Positions 1 to 7,023 of a stretch of 18,212 nt of DNA are shown here, in pieces. This stretch comes from UBA1715 sp045599365 (GTDB taxonomy: Bacteria > Bacteroidota > Bacteroidia > Bacteroidales > UBA1715), in contig JAZRVS010000154.1 in the NCBI GenBank assembly GCA_045599365.1, positions 1 through 18,212 on the forward strand, written 5' to 3'. The position numbers were made by a program, and so were the translations under genes. Position 1 is the stretch's first letter. The number at the start of each line of letters is the position of its first letter. Under the pieces are notes generated by a model. The model searched no databases. It saw only the letters and a program-made list of their open reading frames with translations, and was not told where the DNA came from.

Positions 1-128
1 AGATGATGAAGTCTGATGTTTATATTTGGAAGATGGAAGCCTCATTCCTTGATGGACAAACATGGGAAGGTTTCGATTCAGGAAATGGAAAGAAGACTAA
101 ATTCGGAAGTGTAACATTGGTACGATAG
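1..128 (+). CDS. C-terminal end of a probable T9SS type B sorting-domain protein (partial)
   Basis: The frame is open from the left edge and ends at TAG 126-128, leaving about 41 residues of a protein that starts outside the window. The visible tail has an aromatic stretch (VYIWKMEASFLDGQTWEG) and closes with GSVTLVR. Short ends of the form G-S/T-V-T-L-I/V-R after a strand with Y-x-W-K and D-G-x-x-W-x-G are typical of the gliding-motility-type (type B) C-terminal domains that direct Bacteroidetes proteins to the type IX secretion system and the cell surface. That is family knowledge recalled from sequence pattern, not a search result. A strong terminator follows 14 bases after the stop, so this is the last gene of its transcript. 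Its full size and other domains cannot be seen. Confidence 0.6.
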   Translation, partial: MMKSDVYIWKMEASFLDGQTWEGFDSGNGKKTKFGSVTLVR

Positions 129-142
129 TCTTTCAAAAATAG

Positions 143-188
143 ATACAAGAAAGGGATAGTGAAAACTATCCCTTTCTTGTATTTTTAG
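143..188 (+). terminator. Intrinsic terminator with perfect 18-bp stem and GAAA loop
   Basis: Arms 143-160 and 165-182 are perfectly complementary over 18 bp and enclose a GAAA tetraloop at 161-164. A short T-rich run (183-187) follows. It sits 14 bases after the stop codon of the leftmost gene. On the minus strand the stem is followed by a T-run too (about 136-140), so it could also stop transcripts coming from the small minus-strand frame at 291-440. Confidence 0.85.
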
Positions 189-290
189 TTCCCCCATCGT
201 AAATAATTCTTTTACAATAGGAAACAGTCTATAGTCTTGAATTTATTTAACCAGTGGTTTCCAAATGTTTTGGCTTATTTGACCATATTT

Positions 291-440
291 TCAAATATTC
301 TTGATAGGTTGTTTTTGTTTCTCTTCATTGTCTTGGGCAAACGACACCTGAATAGTGAAGAAAAGGCAAATCAGACTGAATAACGTGAATTTCTCCACAA
401 AATTTGAATGCTTCATTTTTATAGATTTTAGTTGTTTCAT
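291..440 (-). pseudogene. Secreted mini-ORF or decayed secreted-protein gene
   Basis: Reading the minus strand from ATG 440 (or the second in-frame ATG at 416) gives 49 or 41 residues and a TGA stop at 293-291. The shorter form has a Lys-containing start, a hydrophobic core FTLFSLICLFFTIQVSFA and then Q-D, which is the Ala-Gln signal-peptidase site common in Bacteroidetes, followed by a charged tail EEKQKQPIKNI. Nothing but a signal peptide and about 14 residues is present. Past the stop the same frame runs 15 codons to a TAA, with no recognisable domain. Either this is the broken 5' end of a former secreted protein gene, or a genuine very small exported peptide. The bidirectional hairpin at 143-182 lies downstream in its direction. 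I do not recognise a family. Confidence 0.45.
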
Positions 441-476
441 TTTTAGCAAATAAAAGAAAATAAGACTAAAAATAAA

Positions 477-484
477 TACCTTTG
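477..484 (+). promoter_or_regulatory. Putative -7 box (TAnnTTTG) for sufS
   Basis: TACCTTTG fits the Bacteroidetes -7 consensus TAnnTTTG and ends 14 bases before the sufS ATG. No clear TTTG is seen at the expected -33 distance, so the assignment rests on one half-site plus position. Confidence 0.4.
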
Positions 485-498
485 CAAAAAATTAGACT

Positions 499-1716
499 AT
501 GTTTGACGTTCAATCAATACGAAAGGATTTCCCAATTTTAAGTCAAAAAGTAAACAATCATGATTTTGTTTATTTTGACAATGGTGCGACTACGCAAAAG
601 CCACAAGTCGTGATTGATGCGATTGTTGATGCATATACTAAAACGAATAGCAATATTCATCGCGGAATTCATACGTTAAGTCAAATATCTACAACACGTT
701 ACGAACAAGCTCGTAAAACGGTACAAATATTTATTAATGCTCCGCATGATTACGAAGTGATTTTTACCAAAGGTGTCACGGAGTCTCTTAATCTTGTTGC
801 GCAAACTTTTAGCGAGGCGTTTTTGTCCGAAGGCGACGAAGTGATTGTCTCTGCAATGGAACATCATTCAAATTTGGTTCCGTGGCAAATTGTTTGTGAA
901 CGAAAAAAAGCTATTTTGAAATTTATACCATTCAATCAAGATGGCGTTCTCGATATTGAAGCCTATAAAAATCTTTTCACGGAAAAAACAAAATTTGTGT
1001 CAGTTGTACACGTTTCCAACACATTGGGAACAGTCAATCCAATAAAAGAATTAATTGCAATTGCTCACGAACACAATGTTCCAATAATGATTGACGGCGC
1101 TCAGTCAATCCAACATTGTCCGATTGACGTTCAGGAACTTGACTGCGATTTCTTTGCTTTTTCAGGACACAAAATCTACGCTCCAACAGGAACTGGCGTG
1201 CTTTGGGGAAAGGAAAAATGGTTGAACCAACTTCCACCATACCAAGGCGGCGGCGATATGATAAAGACCGTTACTTTGGAAAAAACAATTTACAATGACT
1301 TGCCGTTCAAGTTTGAGGCGGGAACGACAAATTATGTCGGCGTACATGCACTTGGTGTTGCGTTACAGTATATAATGAATATTGGAATTGATAATATTCA
1401 AAAATACGAATCGGAATTGATGCATTATGCAACCGAAAAATTACAGAAAATTCCGCAAGTAAAAATAATTGGGAATGCACCAGAAAAAGCAGGAGCAATT
1501 TCTTTTGTAGTTGATGGAGCCCATCCAGCCGACATTGGAATGATTCTCGACAAACAAGGCATTGCAATTCGTACGGGAACTCATTGTACAGAGCCGATTA
1601 TGCGTTTTTATGGAATTCAGGGAACTGCACGAATGTCATTTGGAATGTATAACACAAAAGATGAAATTGATTATTTCGTAAAAATTCTATCTCGTGTTGC
1701 CTTGATGTTTGAATAA
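499..1716 (+). CDS. sufS: Cysteine desulfurase, SufS family
   Basis: PLP-dependent cysteine desulfurase of the SufS/CsdA type: removes sulfur from L-cysteine as a persulfide on an active-site cysteine, giving alanine, for cytoplasmic Fe-S cluster assembly. The 405 residues match the family's usual length of about 400. Visible marks are the N-terminal YFDNGATTQKP (residues 25-35), the substrate/PLP-binding HHSNLVPW (122-129), MIDGAQS (197-203), the PLP-lysine site FSGHK with K225, and the catalytic cysteine C363 in RTGTHCTEP. In many Bacteroidetes sufS closes a sufBCDS cluster. Here neither neighbour is a suf gene: a terminator and a mini-ORF lie upstream and a glycosyltransferase downstream, so the gene stands alone with its own putative -7 box. 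It could be a second, CsdA-like copy, but the motif spacing fits SufS well. Confidence 0.92.
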   Translation: MFDVQSIRKDFPILSQKVNNHDFVYFDNGATTQKPQVVIDAIVDAYTKTNSNIHRGIHTLSQISTTRYEQARKTVQIFINAPHDYEVIFTKGVTESLNLVAQTFSEAFLSEGDEVIVSAMEHHSNLVPWQIVCERKKAILKFIPFNQDGVLDIEAYKNLFTEKTKFVSVVHVSNTLGTVNPIKELIAIAHEHNVPIMIDGAQSIQHCPIDVQELDCDFFAFSGHKIYAPTGTGVLWGKEKWLNQLPPYQGGGDMIKTVTLEKTIYNDLPFKFEAGTTNYVGVHALGVALQYIMNIGIDNIQKYESELMHYATEKLQKIPQVKIIGNAPEKAGAISFVVDGAHPADIGMILDKQGIAIRTGTHCTEPIMRFYGIQGTARMSFGMYNTKDEIDYFVKILSRVALMFE

Positions 1717-1738
1717 TTGTAAGTAATTGATATATTTG
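1708..1738 (+). promoter_or_regulatory. Bacteroidetes-type promoter for the GT2 gene
   Basis: TTTG at 1708-1711 and TATATTTG at 1731-1738 are separated by 19 bp, which matches the -33 TTTG / -7 TAnnTTTG arrangement of the Bacteroidetes primary sigma factor. The -33 element lies inside the last codons of sufS. The -7 box ends 14 bases before the ATG at 1753, so the leader would be very short. It suggests that the glycosyltransferase gene is transcribed independently of sufS. Confidence 0.65.
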
Positions 1739-1752
1739 TCAAAATCTTTCGT

Positions 1753-2490
1753 ATGAAGTCAGATAGTATTGTTATTATACCGACATATAACGAGAAGGAG
1801 AATATTGAGAAAATTATTCGCCGTGTATTTTCGTATGAAAAACAGTTTGACATTTTAGTCGTTGACGATAATTCGCCAGATGGAACGGCATCTATTGTAA
1901 AAAATCTTCAGAGTGAATATATAGAAAATCTCCATTTACTTGAACGGCAAGGTAAACAAGGTCTTGGAGTTGCGTATATAGCTGGCTTTAAGTGGTCATT
2001 GGAGCATGATTATGATTTCGTATTTGAAATGGATGCAGATTTTTCTCATAACCCTGATGATTTGATTAGATTGTACGATATATGCAAAACGCATGGGGCA
2101 GATATGTCTGTGGGGTCACGATATGTTAGTGGTGTGAATGTCGTAAATTGGCCAATGAAACGAGTTCTATTGTCTTATTTTGCCTCAAAGTATGTACGCT
2201 TTATTACAAGAATGCCTCTTCGTGATGCAACTGCTGGATTCGTTTGTTATTCGTCCAAAGTATTGAAAACATTGAATTTAGATGAAATAAAATTCAAAGG
2301 TTATGCTTTTCAAATTGAAATGAAATTTCGTATTTGGAAAGCAGGTTTCAAAGTGGTAGAGGTGCCAATTATTTTTACTGATAGAAAAGAAGGTACTTCC
2401 AAAATGAATGGCGGAATTATCAAAGAAGCAGTGTTTGGTGTTATTTCTCTCAAGTTGGAGGGTATAATATCCAATAAAAATAAGAAATAA
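1753..2490 (+). CDS. Polyprenol-phosphate mannose synthase-like GT2 glycosyltransferase
   Basis: GT-A fold family 2 glycosyltransferase resembling dolichol-/polyprenol-monophosphate mannose synthase, which transfers a sugar (usually mannose from GDP-mannose) to a polyprenyl phosphate carrier at the cytoplasmic face of the inner membrane. The 245 residues show IIPTYNEKENI (8-18), the nucleotide-binding VVDDNSPDGT (36-45), the metal-binding DADFSHNPDD (94-103), GSRYVSGVNVVNWP (121-134) and DATAGFVCY (158-166). This series is typical of the catalytic domain. There is no C-terminal transmembrane or GtrA-like extension, so it is the short soluble, peripheral form. In Bacteroidetes such lipid-linked sugars are thought to feed protein O-glycosylation or surface polysaccharides; that role is inferred here. 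The sugar cannot be told from sequence alone. Confidence 0.88.
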   Translation: MKSDSIVIIPTYNEKENIEKIIRRVFSYEKQFDILVVDDNSPDGTASIVKNLQSEYIENLHLLERQGKQGLGVAYIAGFKWSLEHDYDFVFEMDADFSHNPDDLIRLYDICKTHGADMSVGSRYVSGVNVVNWPMKRVLLSYFASKYVRFITRMPLRDATAGFVCYSSKVLKTLNLDEIKFKGYAFQIEMKFRIWKAGFKVVEVPIIFTDRKEGTSKMNGGIIKEAVFGVISLKLEGIISNKNKK

Positions 2491-2539
2491 AATAGAAAAC
2501 AATATACAAGTTGGCAGCACAATCGTTTGAAAACAGGAA

Positions 2540-2553
2540 TCAGTTTTCAGTTT
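2540..2553 (-). repeat. Two-unit heptamer repeat, opposite orientation to 2595-2615
   Basis: TCAGTTT occurs twice back to back. Read on the minus strand it is AAACTGA twice, close to the CTGAYAA heptamers downstream. The 14-base reverse complement matches 2599-2612 at 12 of 14 positions, so the two tracts form an imperfect inverted repeat. Confidence 0.6.
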
Positions 2554-2594
2554 GATTGCCATAATGGTAAGATGATTCCACAAAGAGATTCTGT

Positions 2595-2615
2595 CTGACA
2601 ACTGATAACTGACAA
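2595..2615 (+). repeat. Heptamer tandem repeat, consensus CTGAYAA x3
   Basis: Three consecutive 7-bp units CTGACAA, CTGATAA and CTGACAA lie end to end, followed by a decayed unit CTAAATG. The exact 7-bp period resembles the short tandemly repeated heptanucleotide families known from cyanobacterial genomes, and I recall similar tracts from Bacteroidetes intergenic DNA. A second, different 7-bp tract occurs at 14814-14869. Confidence 0.75.
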
Positions 2616-2707
2616 CTAAATGACTGTCAAGATGTATATCATTACCATGATTAATTATAGAAGGTCTTGTTGCTACTACCAATGAACGCAAATTTTATTG
2701 TCAGGGT

Positions 2708-2740
2708 GTTGTATATAATTTCAAGAAATTTATATCTTTG
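2708..2740 (+). promoter_or_regulatory. Putative Bacteroidetes promoter for the SiaC-family gene
   Basis: TATCTTTG at 2733-2740 fits TAnnTTTG. GTTG at 2708-2711 is one base off the -33 TTTG at a 21-bp spacing. The -7 box ends 23 bases before the ATG at 2764. Confidence 0.55.
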
Positions 2741-2763
2741 TAATGGACTAAAAATTGAAGATT

Positions 2764-3144
2764 ATGGAAAATATAAAAATTGAAGGTACTGCAAAAACCC
2801 CTGATTTAAGTTTCGATGCAACAACTGGAGTATTTGATATAAAAGGTCGTTCTATTCCAGAAAATTCTGTAGAATTTTATAAACCAATTCTTGAATGGTT
2901 AGATGCGTACGCACAACAAGTACAACCTAAAACTGTTGCAAATATCCAATTGGAATATTTTAATACGTCTTCTTCAAAATGTATCCTTGATGTTTTGAAA
3001 AAATTTGAAGCAATTGCAAAAGCAGGAAGTGATATTGTTGTTCGTTGGCATTACGAAAGTGACGATGAGGATATGCAAGAAGCGGGACAAGATTATAAAG
3101 ATATCATCAAAGTTCCTTTTGAATTGGTAGAAATTGATGAATAA
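2764..3144 (+). CDS. SiaC-family (DUF1987) regulatory phosphoprotein
   Basis: A 126-residue cytoplasmic protein of the DUF1987/SiaC family. In Pseudomonas aeruginosa, SiaC is switched between phosphorylated and free states by the kinase SiaB and phosphatase SiaA, and controls a partner enzyme (the diguanylate cyclase SiaD). The family marks seen are TPDLSFDATTGVFDIKGRS (12-30), IPENSVEFYKPILEWLDAY (31-49) and LEYFNTSSSK (63-72). Residue T68 falls in the N-T-S-S-S-K motif, at the position I recall as the phosphorylated threonine of SiaC. I chose ATG 2764 because a TTG start at 2755 adds only three residues and is less likely. No SiaA, SiaB or SiaD homologue is present in the window, so the partners must be elsewhere. 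The gene has its own promoter and terminator. Confidence 0.85.
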   Translation: MENIKIEGTAKTPDLSFDATTGVFDIKGRSIPENSVEFYKPILEWLDAYAQQVQPKTVANIQLEYFNTSSSKCILDVLKKFEAIAKAGSDIVVRWHYESDDEDMQEAGQDYKDIIKVPFELVEIDE

Positions 3145-3165
3145 TCAGTTTTCATAACTAAAATG

Positions 3166-3193
3166 AAAGGAGACATTAGTCTCCTTTTTTTTT
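3166..3193 (+). terminator. Intrinsic terminator after the SiaC-family gene
   Basis: GGAGAC (3169-3174) pairs with GTCTCC (3179-3184) around an ATTA loop, is extended by AAA/TTT, and is followed by nine T (3185-3193). It starts 21 bases after the stop codon. The convergent recJ gene ends at 3206 just beyond it. On the minus strand the T-run after the stem is poor, so termination of recJ transcripts here is less certain. Confidence 0.85.
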
Positions 3194-3205
3194 GAAGTAA
3201 TGAAG

Positions 3206-4963
3206 CTAATTTTGGGAAACACTTTTCTTAAAATCTTTTAACATTAATTGATATGATATAGTATCTCGAAATACATTTTTTGCCAATGTAAAACATATAT
3301 CTATATAGTCTTCATCGTGCATATTTTTTCCCTCCCAAAGAGTTGCCATAAAAAAACCAATTGCACAAATATTAGTTGATTGATTTTTTAAGTTTAATCG
3401 TAGGTGAGATTTATCGCCACCCATATAGGAATGCGACATAATAGGAATATTTTTTATTACAAAAATAGGATCCATATTTTCTGGTCCAAATGGAGCTAAA
3501 TAGTGTACTTGTTCGTAAAATTTAGAATTAATATCGTCAAGAGTTATTTCGCTATCTATAAGAATCGTAGGTTGCTTTTGGTAGTCTAAAATATGTTCGG
3601 CAACGTATGTATCAAAACGAGATGAAAACTCTTTGAAATTTTCCTTTTTCATTGATAACCCAGCTGCGTGTGTATGTCCACCAAATGCAGTAAGCAAATC
3701 TGAACACGAATTTATTGCAGAGTAAAGATCAAATCCTTCCACTGAACGAGCAGAACCAGAAATTACATCGCCTTCTCCGCAAAGGACAATAGTCGGTTTA
3801 TAATAGGATTCAATGATTTTTGCAGCTGCAATGCCAACAACACCTTTGTGCCAGTCTGCTTTATACAAAACATTTGTTGATTTGTTTTGATAATTTGAGT
3901 CGTGTTCAATAATTTCTAACGCTTCTTCGCAAATAATTTTTTCTTTTTCTTTTCTATTTGTATTGTGTTGATCAATAGTAGCGAGGTAATGTAGAGCATC
4001 TTGTTCGGTTTCTGCAAGTAGTAATCGAATTGCATCGCGAGCATCGTTCATGCGTCCAGCAGCGTTGATTTTTGGTGCAATTTTAAACACGATACTACTA
4101 ACGGATAGCTCTTCATTTTTTACAGATATTTTTTCAAAACCATTTTCATCGTATGATAGAGAAATTAATCCGCAATTGATTAACATTGTTTGTATTGAGG
4201 GTAAAGGCTTTTGTTCCATTTTTTTTAAGCCGTAATACATCAAATTATGGTTCTCATCTATAATAGGAACAATATCCGCAGCAATGCTTATAGCAACATA
4301 GTCGCGATAACAATAAAGGTTACTTTTTAGTGGTAAATGATATGTGATGCAATATGCTTCTAACAATTTGAATCCAACGCCACAACCCGAAAGTTCTTTA
4401 AATGGATAATTGCAATCTGAGCGTTTGGGATCAAGAATGGCAAATGCTTCAGGAAGAATGTCTCCTGCGTTGTGGTGATCACAAACAATCACGTCAATGC
4501 CTGCTTTAGAAGCCATTCCAATTGTTTTATTTGCTTTGATACCACAATCAAGGGTAATTATTAATTGGAAAGAATTATCTATAGCCCATTGAATCCCTGC
4601 TTCAGAAACGCCGTACCCCTCGGTATATCTGTTTGGTACGTAATAATCAACATTCGCTTGTCTGTCACGTAAAAATGAATATACTAAAGCAATTGCAGTT
4701 GTTCCGTCAACGTCATAGTCACCATATACAAGTATTTTTTGATGTTCTGAAATAGCTTTTCCTAACCGTTCTACCGCACGTTTCATATCCTTCATTAAAA
4801 AAGGATCGTGAGTATTTCTAAAATCAGGGTATTTTATGGCTTGTAACTCTTCTTTGTTGTTAATGTTTCTATTGTGTAAAATCGTTCTAATTTGAGGAAA
4901 TATATCCTCGCCAAAATCAATTGTGTCAGAGTGTTGTGGTAATAATTCCCAGTTATATTCCAT
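3206..4963 (-). CDS. recJ: Single-stranded-DNA-specific exonuclease RecJ
   Basis: 5'-3' exonuclease on single-stranded DNA, used in recombination and repair. The 585 residues fit the usual RecJ length. The DHH phosphoesterase domain shows the metal-binding VYGDYDVDGTTA (79-90), LDCG (138-141) and the name-giving CDHHNAG (161-167). These are followed by KINAAGRMNDA (298-308), SARSVEGFD (404-412) and the DHHA1 motif GGHTHAAG (428-435). A C-terminal OB-like region completes the protein. All expected catalytic residues are present. The start codon overlaps the stop of the nucleotidyltransferase gene as TAATG, so recJ is the last gene of the minus-strand run and is probably translationally coupled to an envelope-sugar gene, which has no obvious functional meaning. 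Confidence 0.95.
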   Translation of the reverse strand: MEYNWELLPQHSDTIDFGEDIFPQIRTILHNRNINNKEELQAIKYPDFRNTHDPFLMKDMKRAVERLGKAISEHQKILVYGDYDVDGTTAIALVYSFLRDRQANVDYYVPNRYTEGYGVSEAGIQWAIDNSFQLIITLDCGIKANKTIGMASKAGIDVIVCDHHNAGDILPEAFAILDPKRSDCNYPFKELSGCGVGFKLLEAYCITYHLPLKSNLYCYRDYVAISIAADIVPIIDENHNLMYYGLKKMEQKPLPSIQTMLINCGLISLSYDENGFEKISVKNEELSVSSIVFKIAPKINAAGRMNDARDAIRLLLAETEQDALHYLATIDQHNTNRKEKEKIICEEALEIIEHDSNYQNKSTNVLYKADWHKGVVGIAAAKIIESYYKPTIVLCGEGDVISGSARSVEGFDLYSAINSCSDLLTAFGGHTHAAGLSMKKENFKEFSSRFDTYVAEHILDYQKQPTILIDSEITLDDINSKFYEQVHYLAPFGPENMDPIFVIKNIPIMSHSYMGGDKSHLRLNLKNQSTNICAIGFFMATLWEGKNMHDEDYIDICFTLAKNVFRDTISYQLMLKDFKKSVSQN

Positions 4964-5700
4964 TATTGTAAGAAATCGAATTTGTAGTTTTTAATTTGTT
5001 TTTCTATGGATTCAAATTCGTCAAATTTCCCTACATCTAACCAAAAATCTCCTGTATGATTATAGGCTATTATCGGTTGTGTTGATGCGAGTCGGAGATA
5101 TAAATCCATTATCGCAAATTTCCCACTTTCTGTAATTAAATCAAAAATTTTTGGGTTAATTATTTGTATTCCGCTGAATGCCAATGGAATATAGGAATCA
5201 CGTTTACGAACAATTCGTTGTTCTTGCGTTTTTCTATTTTCCCAAGCACACAATTGATTGTTAGTGTCAAAAAGTAGATAACGGCTTGTCTTTCTGTCGC
5301 TTACAGCCAGTGTTACCAAAGCGTTGTTTCTCGTATGAAATTCTATCATTTTCGTGAAATCAATAGAACTAATTATATCAACATTGCAAACCAAAAATGG
5401 TTCATCTCCATCAAGAAACTTACGAGCAAAAAGAAGACCTCCGCCAGTATCAAGCAAAAACGAACTTTCATCGGAAATGCTAATTGGAATTCCAAAATCG
5501 TGATTTTTGATAAAATCAATGATTTGTTCCGAGAAGTGGTGTACATTGACAACAATCTCCGAGAAACCAGAAAATCGAAGTTTTAATATAGCATATTCAA
5601 GCAAAGTTCGACCATCGCACTCAACCAGTGCTTTGGGCTTGGTTGCAGTCATCGACTGGAGACGTGTGCCTAATCCAGCCGCAAATATCATAGCTTTCAT
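4963..5700 (-). CDS. Sugar-1-phosphate nucleotidyltransferase (MurU/GMP-like)
   Basis: A 245-residue NTP_transferase-fold enzyme that would join a sugar 1-phosphate to a nucleotide to form an NDP-sugar in the cytoplasm. The signature MIFAAGLGTRLQSMTATKPKALV has the G-x-G-T-R-L and K-P-K-A elements at residues 8-24. The nucleotide/sugar site follows in LDTGGG (83-88) and VCNVDII (103-109, with the metal-binding Asp), and the end carries FWLDVGKFDEF. The size fits the short monomeric group that includes MurNAc-1-phosphate uridylyltransferase (MurU), heptose-1-phosphate and mannose-1-phosphate nucleotidyltransferases. Base and sugar cannot be decided, and no sugar kinase partner is next to it. 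It starts 1 nt after the barrel-SPOR gene and overlaps recJ by one base. Confidence 0.82.
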   Translation of the reverse strand: MKAMIFAAGLGTRLQSMTATKPKALVECDGRTLLEYAILKLRFSGFSEIVVNVHHFSEQIIDFIKNHDFGIPISISDESSFLLDTGGGLLFARKFLDGDEPFLVCNVDIISSIDFTKMIEFHTRNNALVTLAVSDRKTSRYLLFDTNNQLCAWENRKTQEQRIVRKRDSYIPLAFSGIQIINPKIFDLITESGKFAIMDLYLRLASTQPIIAYNHTGDFWLDVGKFDEFESIEKQIKNYKFDFLQ

Positions 5701-5701
5701 A

Positions 5702-6994
5702 TTATTCTCCTCTCAATGTACGTGCTGTTTGGTTGTCAATACGTTTGTTGTCTTTGAAAGGAACGATGAAAGCATTTTGAATACCTTTCTTTTCCAATGT
5801 ATCGCGATATTCTTTTGCTCCATCTAAAGTTTGGAAAGATCCAACATAATATTTCTTTAAACCATCTTTGTCAACTTCTGTTGTGATTTTTCCTATAAAG
5901 CCATATTTCTGTTGTATTTCGTTAATTTTATCAGATTGTTCTTTCTTTGCTAAAATTTGAATGCGGTATGTTACACCTGGTACTATGACATCTCCAGTCT
6001 GTTTAGCAGGTGCTTTTATTGGTTCAGGTTCTGCAACGGCAATAGGTGTTTCTACAACAGTTTGCGTTGGAACTGTTTCTGCAACAATTGTTGGTTCTGG
6101 TTCAGCTATTTCTTCAACTTGTTCCTCTATAATAGGTTGTTCAACAACTTCTTCTTCCAATGGTTCAACGTAGCGGATGACTTCTTTTACAACAACATTT
6201 TTTTTCGATCCAAAAGTGTATATAACGCCTAATTTGGCAACACCATACATATCATCAAGCGCTTTGTCGTTAATATTTTGCTCGCGTGTATCTAAATCGT
6301 CACCAGTGGCGAGTTTCATAACACCTTCAAGGTTTATATTCCAATTGTTTGCAATGCGGAAATTTATACCAGCGCCAATAGGGAACATAAGACTTCCTCC
6401 ATCTACGTGAGCAATTTCTTTGTCTGTTGAAATTCGTTTTGCGTCAGCATTAAAAGAGCAATAACCAATACCACCAGTCAAGAATATTGAAAATGGGGTA
6501 TTTTCATTAAACATTTTTATTAAGTCTAATTTTAAATCAATGTCAAAATCGAAGTAATTATTGTTAAAATATACATCTGCAATTGCGCCAGAGTGATATG
6601 TTTCTTGAGTCCCTTTAATTTTTCCAGAAGAAATTCCTAATCGAAGGTCTATAGGAGCACAAAGACGTTTTTCAAGAGAAAAACCTGCTTGAATCTGCAT
6701 ATCAGAAAGCGCGTCAGTGTTTTTCTCACCCATAATATCACCAGCAAACACTGTTGGACCTATATGTAATCCTAATCGCCAGCCATTACGTATCCATGGA
6801 GTTTGTTCATCGTCATAGGACGCTTGTACTTGGTTATTATCAAAGTTATATGAACTTTGTTGTGCTTGAACTGTTTTTGTTTCTGCTGATTCTATTTCGT
6901 TGGCATCAGGCAAATCAGAAATGTCAAAATCAACTTGCGCATAAATGCTTGAAAAGCAAAAAGAAACGATAATTGGAATAACTAATTTTTTCAT
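5702..6994 (-). CDS. Outer-membrane beta-barrel protein with C-terminal SPOR domain
   Basis: A 430-residue exported protein. Residues 1-20 are a signal peptide ending SSIYAQ. Residues about 70-262 look like a small outer-membrane beta-barrel, with alternating strands such as GWRLGLHIGPTVFAGD, an IGAGINFRI strand near 206-214 and a final strand GVAKLGVIYTFG (251-262). A Glu/Pro/Val-rich linker follows (about 270-335, repeated EEVVEQP and EPEP/AEP units). The C-terminal SPOR domain occupies about 341-415 (TYRIQILAKK ... KYYVGSFQTLDGAKEYRDTL). SPOR domains bind peptidoglycan glycan strands stripped of stem peptides. The arrangement resembles OmpA (barrel plus wall-binding domain) with SPOR replacing the OmpA wall domain; that comparison is my inference. 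The upstream neighbour has a clearly related SPOR domain. Confidence 0.85.
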   Translation of the reverse strand: MKKLVIPIIVSFCFSSIYAQVDFDISDLPDANEIESAETKTVQAQQSSYNFDNNQVQASYDDEQTPWIRNGWRLGLHIGPTVFAGDIMGEKNTDALSDMQIQAGFSLEKRLCAPIDLRLGISSGKIKGTQETYHSGAIADVYFNNNYFDFDIDLKLDLIKMFNENTPFSIFLTGGIGYCSFNADAKRISTDKEIAHVDGGSLMFPIGAGINFRIANNWNINLEGVMKLATGDDLDTREQNINDKALDDMYGVAKLGVIYTFGSKKNVVVKEVIRYVEPLEEEVVEQPIIEEQVEEIAEPEPTIVAETVPTQTVVETPIAVAEPEPIKAPAKQTGDVIVPGVTYRIQILAKKEQSDKINEIQQKYGFIGKITTEVDKDGLKKYYVGSFQTLDGAKEYRDTLEKKGIQNAFIVPFKDNKRIDNQTARTLRGE

Positions 6995-7023
6995 AACTTA
7001 TCTATTTAGATTCTTCTTAATAC

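Larger units (their letters stand above)
2491..2763. other. Gene-free gap with 7-bp repeats and a hairpin
   Basis: No credible gene lies here. The stretch contains an interrupted stem-loop (TGAAAAC 2528-2534 with GTTTTCA 2543-2549, extended by CAATC 2520-2524 with GATTG 2554-2558), a two-unit 7-bp repeat at 2540-2553 and a three-unit 7-bp repeat at 2595-2615. The promoter of the next gene is at its right end. No T-run follows the hairpin, so it is not an obvious terminator. Confidence 0.7.

Noticed and set aside
143..182. The long perfect inverted repeat as a mobile-element end or CRISPR-like unit
   Set aside because: It is a single copy with a GAAA loop, follows a stop codon and is trailed by T bases, so a terminator explains it fully.
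5957..6232. Plus-strand frames across the barrel-SPOR gene linker
   Set aside because: They are mirror images of the Glu/Pro/Val-rich linker on the minus strand; their Ser/Thr or Phe/Tyr-rich composition is an artefact of that repeat.
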